Part shown: positions 16,867 through 22,433 of the stretch, piece after piece
How positions within the stretch are numbered: position 1 is the stretch's first letter
Layout of the letters: each line of letters starts with the position of its first letter
Assembly: GCA_035629075.1 (NCBI GenBank)
Contig: DASPIK010000004.1
Span: forward strand, 1-22,433
Direction of reading: 5' to 3'
DNA length: 22,433 nucleotides
Source: JAEZPW01 sp035629075
GTDB lineage: Bacteria > Acidobacteriota > Terriglobia > Terriglobales > Acidobacteriaceae
Notes under the pieces: model-generated
Seen by the model: only the letters and a program-made list of their open reading frames with translations
What the model was told of the DNA's origin: nothing
Databases searched by the model: none
Position numbers and translations under genes: made by a program

Positions 16867-17625
16867 ATGGATCTGAAGAACAAAGTAGCACTCGTAACAG
16901 GTGGGGCGCGTGACATCGGTCGGGCCGTTTGCGTTCGCCTTGCTCAAGGCGGGGCCAAGGTCGTCGTCGCCTATCCCCCATTCGAAGACTCGAAGAATCC
17001 CGATGCCACCGTGCAGCAGATCATTGCGGCTGGCGGGGAGGCGATCGCCATACCTTGCGATGTCATGAAGCCCTCCGACATTGCAGCGCTCGTGGCGAAA
17101 ACCCGCGAGGTGTACGGCGGCAGCGTCGACGTTCTGGTGAACGTGGCCGGCGGTCTCGTTGCGCGAAAAAAAGTCGACGAGATGGATGAAGACTTCTGGG
17201 ATCTCGTTATTGACCTGAACCTGAAGAGCACGTTCCTGGTTACTAAGGCCGTACTGCCGTACATGCCTGACGGCTCGGCGATCGTGAATTTCGCCTCGCA
17301 GGCCGGCCGCGATGGCGGAGGGCCTGGATCACTTGCTTACGCGACAGCGAAGGGCGGAGTCATGACGTTCACTCGCGGACTCGCGAAGGAACTTGGCCCG
17401 CGCAAGATCCGCGTGAACTCCCTTTGTCCCGGAATGATCAATACCACGTTCCACAACACGTTCACGAAACCCGAGGTTCGCGTAAAAGTGGCCGCAAGCA
17501 CGCCGCTGGGACGCGAAGGTGAGGCGTGCGAAGTGGCGAACCTGGTGGCGTACCTGGCTTCCGAAGAAGCCTCGTTCGTTAACGGCACGAATATCGACAT
17601 CAACGGCGGACTCTTCTTCTCGTAG
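16867..17625 (+). CDS. SDR-family NAD(P)-dependent oxidoreductase
   Basis: The 252-residue classical short-chain dehydrogenase starts at ATG 16867, preceded by AAAGGAG and GAAAGG. Rossmann features are TGGARDIGRA (11-20) in place of the usual TGxxxGxG, CDV at about 64-66, and NVAGG (92-96). The catalytic tetrad is N118, S144, Y158 and K162, followed by NSLCPGMINT. Known alginate pathways use such SDRs to reduce 4-deoxy-L-erythro-5-hexoseulose uronate to 2-keto-3-deoxygluconate, and the position after a lyase and a uronate-type transporter suggests the same kind of reaction. That is inference: SDR specificity cannot be read from the sequence, and 3-oxoacyl reductase-like activity is the generic alternative. 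Confidence 0.9.
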   Translation: MDLKNKVALVTGGARDIGRAVCVRLAQGGAKVVVAYPPFEDSKNPDATVQQIIAAGGEAIAIPCDVMKPSDIAALVAKTREVYGGSVDVLVNVAGGLVARKKVDEMDEDFWDLVIDLNLKSTFLVTKAVLPYMPDGSAIVNFASQAGRDGGGPGSLAYATAKGGVMTFTRGLAKELGPRKIRVNSLCPGMINTTFHNTFTKPEVRVKVAASTPLGREGEACEVANLVAYLASEEASFVNGTNIDINGGLFFS

Positions 17626-17632
17626 TCCGCAA

Positions 17633-17656
17633 CAGCAGTTCAGCAGTCCAGCAGTA
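17633..17656 (+). repeat. Three tandem 8-bp repeats (CAGCAGTN)
   Basis: CAGCAGTT, CAGCAGTC and CAGCAGTA follow each other without gaps, eight bases after the SDR stop. Their role is unknown. Confidence 0.75.
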
Positions 17657-17665
17657 CAAGATTCG

Positions 17666-17696
17666 GCTTGCCGGCGAGGCAGACATAACGGCAAGC
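17666..17696 (+). other. Hairpin in the leader of the TonB-dependent receptor gene
   Basis: GCTTGCCG (17666-17673) pairs perfectly with CGGCAAGC (17689-17696) across a 15-base loop. It ends eight bases before AGGAG. No T-run follows, so it is not a classical terminator; it may affect processing or translation of the receptor message. Confidence 0.5.
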
Positions 17697-17714
17697 ACAC
17701 TGACAGGAGCACTT

Positions 17715-20700
17715 ATGAAACACCTCCGGCCACGTATAGCGATGTGCGTCGGGCTCATGCTGGTGCTGTTGGGTTCCGCTTCACTTCTAGCTCAGAGCTT
17801 CGAGGCCACGGTTGTCGGAAGCGTGATGGACGCGACCGGAGCCGCAATTCCGGGCGCAACCATCACTATCACCGAAGATGCAACCGGACGCACGCAAACC
17901 GTCAATTCGCAGACGAACGGTTCATACACCATCCTCCAGCTTCGTCCTTCCGTTTACACCCTCAAAGTCGAAGCCAACGGCTTTAAGGCTTACACCCAGA
18001 AACAACTCGTTCTCGAGACCAACCAGACAGCTCGCATAGAAGTGAAGCTGCAAGTAGGCGCCACGACCGAAGAAGTGACCGTGACAGCCGAAGCGCCGGT
18101 GGTGAACACCGATACCTCTCGCAAAGGCGAGGTCATCACCAACAAGCAGGTCGACTACCTTCCGTTGAATGGCCGTAATTTTACCGATCTCACAATGCTT
18201 GTTGGCGGTGTCTACCCTCGTCCTTCCGATGACGATCAGGGCGAAGGTGTCGCCACTGCCGGAACGCGAACCGACAGCACCAACTTCATTCTGGATGGCG
18301 TGACCAACCGTTCGGATCGCAACGGTTCGGTCGGCGTGAACACCTCAATCGACTCGATCCAGGAGTTCAACGTATCGACTTCAACCTACTCCGCTGAATA
18401 TGGCAAGACGGCTGGCGCGCAGATCAACGTGGTATCGAAATCAGGCACAAACGAGTATCACGGCACGTTGTTCGAATATCTGCGCAACGACGCATTCGAC
18501 GCCCAGAACTATTTCGGAGGAACGAGCGACCTCAAGCGGAACCAGTTCGGCGGAACGCTGGGTGGCAGGATCATCAGGGACCGCACCTTCTTCTTCGCAA
18601 GTTACGAAGGAACGCGCGAGCGCCGCAGCGCTTCGCAGATTCTGACCGCACCCAGTGCTGACTGGCTTGGCCTTGGAACCTCGGGCATCATCGGCGACTT
18701 CCGCAATGTTCGTGGAGCTGGCAAAGACGGCATCTTGGGCAACACCGATGATACGAACAAGGTTGGCTACAGCTATTACGACACGACCGCCAAAAAGGTG
18801 GTGTGGTCAGAGTTCCCGACTCTGAACGTCATCCCTGCGAGTATGCTCAGCCCGATCGCGCTCCAACTTGTGCCGTACTTCCCGGCAGCCAACTTCCCGG
18901 AACGCGGTATCCAGGGATATCTCGCGGACGGCAAGCTGCGTAAAGATCGCAACCAGTTCCTCGGCAAGATCGATCACCGCCTGAGCAACAGCAACAACTT
19001 GTTTGTGCGCTGGGCACGGCAATCCGGCACCGGATATGATCCATTCCCGTCGAGCCGTAACTTCTACCCGGGCTTCGGTCGCGATACGCGCCAACGTTAC
19101 GATTCGTTGGCCGTAAACGATACCCACATGATCAGCCCAAGCGTAGTCAATGAATTCCGGTTTGGCTGGTACGGTCAGCACAATGGGAACTTCGGACAGA
19201 ATCGTTCGGCCGACTACAACGCTATCTTCGGAATTCCGGGAGTAAGTCCAGATCCGGAGTACCAGGGCTTCCCGGCTATCCGCGTAGACGGATACTCGGA
19301 GATGGGCGACCGTCCCAATGATCCCTATGCTTACAAGATCAACAATTACCAGTTCACCGACAATCTCAGCGTTGTGAAAGGGAAGCACAGCCTGAAGTTC
19401 GGTCTCGACCTGACACGTGTCAACTACGTGGAGGCCGATGTCCGAAACATCCGCGGCGACTTCCGGTTCCGCGGGCGTTACAGTAACCCGAAATTGAGCA
19501 CCTCGACGGGCATGTACTCGTTCGCCGACTTCCTCATGGGCGTTCTGGATTCCACGCAGCGTCAGGTTGGCGCTACTCCCACCGACCTGCGCGGCTGGCA
19601 GTACGCAGGCTTCGTGCAGGACGATTGGCGCGTGAACTCCCGGTTGACGCTGAACCTGGGTCTTCGCTACGAGTATCAGGCGCCGCTGGTTGAGGCTACG
19701 GGTCGGCTCGCCAACTTCATCCCTGACTTGGGACGAGTGGTTGATTCGACCGAACGGCTTTATGGAAGGTCGTTGATCTACGGCGACAAGAACAACTGGT
19801 CGCCGCGAATCGGCTTCGCGTACCGGCCATTCAATGACGACCGCACGGTCATCCGTGGCGGTGGCGGACTCTTCTATAGCTTGGAGACATTCAATGTCAT
19901 CCGCCAGCAGATCGCGGTGAACTACCCGTACGTCGTACGTGAGCAGTACAGCCGCGACTCGCGAAATCCAACGGCCCTCACCCTTGCAACGCCGTTCCCG
20001 TCGGGGCGCGGGGGAGTCGCAGTCCAGCCTTACGGCGCAGATCCGCACGGTAAGACTCCCGACATCTACCAGTACAACCTGACGTTGGAGCGAGAGCTCA
20101 TCCGGGACCTGACGCTTGAAATGGGCTACATTGGGTCGCAGGGCCGCCATCTGGGACGCCGCTACGACGTGAACCAGGCGGTTCCGACGGGCGAGGTCAC
20201 GAGTACGACCAACAATAATGTGACCACCTACACCCCGGTGACGGTAAGGCCGTGGGCCCAGTACAGCACCATCCAGTACCAGGACCAGATGTCGACCTCG
20301 AATTACAACGCATTCCAGGCGACACTTCGCCGTCGCTCGCGTAACGGTCTGACGATGCTGGCGTCCTACACGTTCTCGCGATCGCTCGACGATGCATCTT
20401 CAACTAACAACTCCACCACGGGTACGCAGAAGTATCCGCAGGACATTTACAACTGGGCTCCGGAACGGGCCCTGTCGGACTTCCACCGTGCGCATCAGTT
20501 CACGGCCAGCGCCAACTATGAGCTTCCGTTCGGGCGCAACCGGGCCTTCCTGAGCGATGCTTCTGGTGTGCTGAACGCTATCGTGGGTGGGTGGCAGGTC
20601 AATAGCATTATCGCTGCTTATTCCGGGCGGCCCTTCACTCCACAGTTCTCCGCTGCGGACGTCAGTTCGCAACGCCCTGATCTGGTTGGCGATCCGTGGA

Positions 20701-21023
20701 ACAACATTCCTGAAGGATATTTCTATAATCCCTCAGCTTTTGCTCGCCCGGTGGTCACGCCTGATCACCCGTACTTCTACGGCAACTTGCCGCGCAACAC
20801 GATGATCGGGCCGAAGTACTTCATGTTTGACATGGGGATGTCGAAGACATTCAGGCTCACGGAGCGAACGAAGCTTCAGTTCCGCGCGGAAACCTTCAAT
20901 ATCGTCAATCATCCGAACTTCGAACTTCCTGTTTTCCAGATCGATAACACTCTGGCAGGGCAGTTGAACGACACAGTCGGCACCAACCGCGAATTCCAGT
21001 TCGCGTTGAAGTTGATGTTCTAG
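17715..21023 (+). CDS. TonB-dependent outer-membrane receptor with carboxypeptidase-regulatory-like domain (Oar-like)
   Basis: The 1,102-residue product has AGGAG (17705-17709) five bases before its ATG. A signal peptide (about 1-26, ending SLLAQ) is followed by a carboxypeptidase-regulatory-like beta-sandwich (about 30-115, VVGSVMDATGAAIPGATITI). Then come the linker VTVTAEAPVVNTD and the plug domain (about 125-240, with LPLNGRNFTDLT and NFILDGVTNR). A large beta-barrel ends in FQFALKLMF, whose terminal phenylalanine is the usual outer-membrane sorting signal. This architecture is strongly expanded in Acidobacteriota and works without a SusD-type lipoprotein. The position between two lyases and a transporter suggests import or binding of the polymer or its oligomers, powered by TonB. 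It may be cotranscribed with the upstream SDR (89-bp gap). Confidence 0.9.
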   Translation: MKHLRPRIAMCVGLMLVLLGSASLLAQSFEATVVGSVMDATGAAIPGATITITEDATGRTQTVNSQTNGSYTILQLRPSVYTLKVEANGFKAYTQKQLVLETNQTARIEVKLQVGATTEEVTVTAEAPVVNTDTSRKGEVITNKQVDYLPLNGRNFTDLTMLVGGVYPRPSDDDQGEGVATAGTRTDSTNFILDGVTNRSDRNGSVGVNTSIDSIQEFNVSTSTYSAEYGKTAGAQINVVSKSGTNEYHGTLFEYLRNDAFDAQNYFGGTSDLKRNQFGGTLGGRIIRDRTFFFASYEGTRERRSASQILTAPSADWLGLGTSGIIGDFRNVRGAGKDGILGNTDDTNKVGYSYYDTTAKKVVWSEFPTLNVIPASMLSPIALQLVPYFPAANFPERGIQGYLADGKLRKDRNQFLGKIDHRLSNSNNLFVRWARQSGTGYDPFPSSRNFYPGFGRDTRQRYDSLAVNDTHMISPSVVNEFRFGWYGQHNGNFGQNRSADYNAIFGIPGVSPDPEYQGFPAIRVDGYSEMGDRPNDPYAYKINNYQFTDNLSVVKGKHSLKFGLDLTRVNYVEADVRNIRGDFRFRGRYSNPKLSTSTGMYSFADFLMGVLDSTQRQVGATPTDLRGWQYAGFVQDDWRVNSRLTLNLGLRYEYQAPLVEATGRLANFIPDLGRVVDSTERLYGRSLIYGDKNNWSPRIGFAYRPFNDDRTVIRGGGGLFYSLETFNVIRQQIAVNYPYVVREQYSRDSRNPTALTLATPFPSGRGGVAVQPYGADPHGKTPDIYQYNLTLERELIRDLTLEMGYIGSQGRHLGRRYDVNQAVPTGEVTSTTNNNVTTYTPVTVRPWAQYSTIQYQDQMSTSNYNAFQATLRRRSRNGLTMLASYTFSRSLDDASSTNNSTTGTQKYPQDIYNWAPERALSDFHRAHQFTASANYELPFGRNRAFLSDASGVLNAIVGGWQVNSIIAAYSGRPFTPQFSAADVSSQRPDLVGDPWNNIPEGYFYNPSAFARPVVTPDHPYFYGNLPRNTMIGPKYFMFDMGMSKTFRLTERTKLQFRAETFNIVNHPNFELPVFQIDNTLAGQLNDTVGTNREFQFALKLMF

Positions 21024-21030
21024 GCCAATA

Positions 21031-21061
21031 AGGGAGGATCCGCATAACACGGATCCTCCCT
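21031..21061 (+). other. Strong hairpin downstream of the receptor gene
   Basis: A 12-bp perfect stem (AGGGAGGATCCG, 21031-21042, with CGGATCCTCCCT, 21050-21061) encloses a 7-base loop, starting seven bases after the receptor stop. No T-tract follows, so it may act as a partial terminator or protect the mRNA 3' end, lowering expression of the lyase behind it. Confidence 0.6.
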
Positions 21062-21092
21062 CTCAGTTGAAATTCAGCTAACGAGATTCCTC

Positions 21093-22433
21093 ATGAAACG
21101 GTTCACGCAGTGGGGCGCATTGGTTGTACTCGCAACGAGCATGGTCGCAACGTGCGCGGCGCAGGACGGGCGCGAGGCGCTCGGCCCGAAAGATAATCCG
21201 CGCAGCAAGGGCGGGAAGCATCCGCTTCAATCCTTGATGGCGGATTTGAACTCCCGCCTGCTGCCCGAGCTGCAAGGCAAGCATCCACGCGTTTACTTCA
21301 CCGCCGCTGAATTTGATGAACTGCGAGTGCGCGCGCGCTCAACCCACAAAGACTTGTGGACCCGTGCGCTGCAGAATGTTCGCGCGTTGAAAGGCGATCC
21401 GCCGCCTCCGCCAGCCGAGAAGCGTCGAGCGCAGAATGAAGTAGGACTCGCCATCGCCGAAAGCGCGTTTGCCTACCAGATCACCGGCGAGCACAAATAC
21501 CTTGAAGCCGCAAAGAAGTACATGGACGCGGCGACCACCTATGAGGTTTGGGGCTATCGCTACAACAAGCCCAACGTCGATCTCGCCGCCGGACACCTGC
21601 TCTACGGCATGGGGATCGGATACGATCTGCTCTACAACGACCTGAGCGCTGCCGATCGTGCTCGGTACCGGGACAGCATCGCGAGCCACGCTCGGTTGCT
21701 GTTCGAGCATTACAAGCTCAAACCAGGACGAAGTTTTTCATATAGTCAGAACCACGTCTTCATCCCAATCGCCGGGTTGGCTGTTGCGGCGTATGCGCTT
21801 TGTGACGAAGTACCGGACGCACCACAGTGGGCGGCGTTGTCTCGCTCCATATACGACCGGGTGCTGGCTACTTACTCGCCTGACGGCTATTACTACGAAG
21901 GATTCGAGTACTGGGTGTTCTCGACACCGTGGATCATCCACTACCTCGATGCGCACAAGCACGCGACTGGCGAGGATCTTTACGAGCATCCTGGACTGAA
22001 ACAGGCCCACTTGTACCTCGCCCACGTGCTTACTCCGGGCGGCGAGACGATGTTCGATTTCGGGGATGTGTTCGAAGGGCCGATCACACGCGCGAAAAAG
22101 GGCGACGAATACGAGCGTAGTCATCCAGGTGGCAAACTGCATACGAACTTCAACCTTCTGTACCGCCTCGCCGCCCGACACCGGAATCCCGAGGCGCAAG
22201 GCATTGCGGAATTCATGCAAAGCATGGGACAGGTGAACTTCGAAGACTGGTGGTCGCTGGCATGGTACGACGATAAACTCGCCGCGACGCCGATGGAGAA
22301 GATCACGCCCTGGCACTATTTCCCGGACCACGAAGTTGTGTTCTGGCGTACGGACTGGAGCGTCAATGCGACCGCCTTTGCGTTCAAGGCGGGCCCGCCT
22401 GAGGGACATCACACCGCGGAGCTGTTGAAGAAG
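21093..22433 (+). CDS. Second heparinase II/III-type exported lyase, paralog of the first (3' end off window)
   Basis: 447 codons are open from ATG 21093 to the right edge. A signal peptide (about 1-23, ending ATCAAQ) is followed by the same (alpha/alpha) toroid as the lyase at 13506-15494. Matching blocks include GKHPRVYFT (62-70), KPNVDLAAGHLLYG (159-172), SQNHVFIPIAGLAVAAYAL (218-236) with N220 and H221, and DGYYYEGFEYW (264-274) with Y273. The beta-sandwich domain with the HxHxD motif should lie beyond the window. The histidine after the catalytic tyrosine in the first lyase is tryptophan here, and the N-terminal extension is longer (HPRV at 64 rather than about 59), so substrate preference or cleavage mode may differ. 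Only a weak GAGA precedes the start. Confidence 0.85.
   Translation, partial: MKRFTQWGALVVLATSMVATCAAQDGREALGPKDNPRSKGGKHPLQSLMADLNSRLLPELQGKHPRVYFTAAEFDELRVRARSTHKDLWTRALQNVRALKGDPPPPPAEKRRAQNEVGLAIAESAFAYQITGEHKYLEAAKKYMDAATTYEVWGYRYNKPNVDLAAGHLLYGMGIGYDLLYNDLSAADRARYRDSIASHARLLFEHYKLKPGRSFSYSQNHVFIPIAGLAVAAYALCDEVPDAPQWAALSRSIYDRVLATYSPDGYYYEGFEYWVFSTPWIIHYLDAHKHATGEDLYEHPGLKQAHLYLAHVLTPGGETMFDFGDVFEGPITRAKKGDEYERSHPGGKLHTNFNLLYRLAARHRNPEAQGIAEFMQSMGQVNFEDWWSLAWYDDKLAATPMEKITPWHYFPDHEVVFWRTDWSVNATAFAFKAGPPEGHHTAELLKK

Noticed and set aside
18807..20150. Minus-strand frame of 447 codons opposite the TonB receptor
   Set aside because: It is a shadow of the receptor's codon pattern, with no domain, signal peptide or ribosome-binding site.
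21031..21061. Calling the post-receptor hairpin an intrinsic terminator
   Set aside because: No T-tract follows the stem, so it is reported only as a hairpin.

Overview
The window looks like chromosomal DNA of a Gram-negative soil bacterium, most likely Acidobacteriota (Terriglobia/Acidobacteriia-like). The main clue is a very large TonB-dependent receptor that starts with a carboxypeptidase-regulatory-like domain and has no SusD partner. A moderately high GC content, a tripartite RND pump and many exported proteins fit this. The assignment is inference from gene style; the window holds no rRNA or marker gene. I saw no tRNA, rRNA, CRISPR array or intact insertion sequence.

Layout. (1) 1-920, minus strand: a left-truncated chimeric reading frame that joins the N-terminus of a DUF429/RNase H-like protein in frame to the C-terminal lobe of an SNF2-type helicase. 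(2) 921-1494: non-coding or relic DNA with short tandem repeats, an AT-rich patch and a cluster of CTAG sites. (3) 1495-7546, minus strand: a four-gene efflux operon (TolC-like outer membrane factor, periplasmic adaptor lipoprotein, RND permease, DUF2892 small membrane protein) with overlapping or nearly overlapping junctions. (4) 7547-7970: spacer with a possible relic of an ECF sigma factor. (5) 7971-10523, plus strand: a small membrane protein followed 15 bp later by an amylo-alpha-1,6-glucosidase-type debranching enzyme. (6) 10771-11135: a glyoxalase/VOC gene broken by an apparent one-base deletion. (7) 11374-22433: a carbohydrate locus.

The carbohydrate locus is the coherent biological story. 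A LacI-type regulator with two tandem palindromic operators sits divergently from an exported alpha/beta-hydrolase (esterase-like). The regulator overlaps an exported heparinase II/III-type polysaccharide lyase. Then follow an ACS-family (hexuronate-type) MFS transporter, an SDR oxidoreductase, the TonB-dependent receptor and a second, paralogous lyase that runs off the right edge. In order, this could supply import of an acidic polysaccharide or oligomer across the outer membrane, deacylation, beta-elimination in the periplasm or at the cell surface, uptake of unsaturated uronate or its keto form, and reduction by the SDR, as in known alginate/oligouronate pathways. The substrate cannot be fixed from sequence alone; alginate, glucuronan, pectin-like and glycosaminoglycan-like polymers all remain possible.
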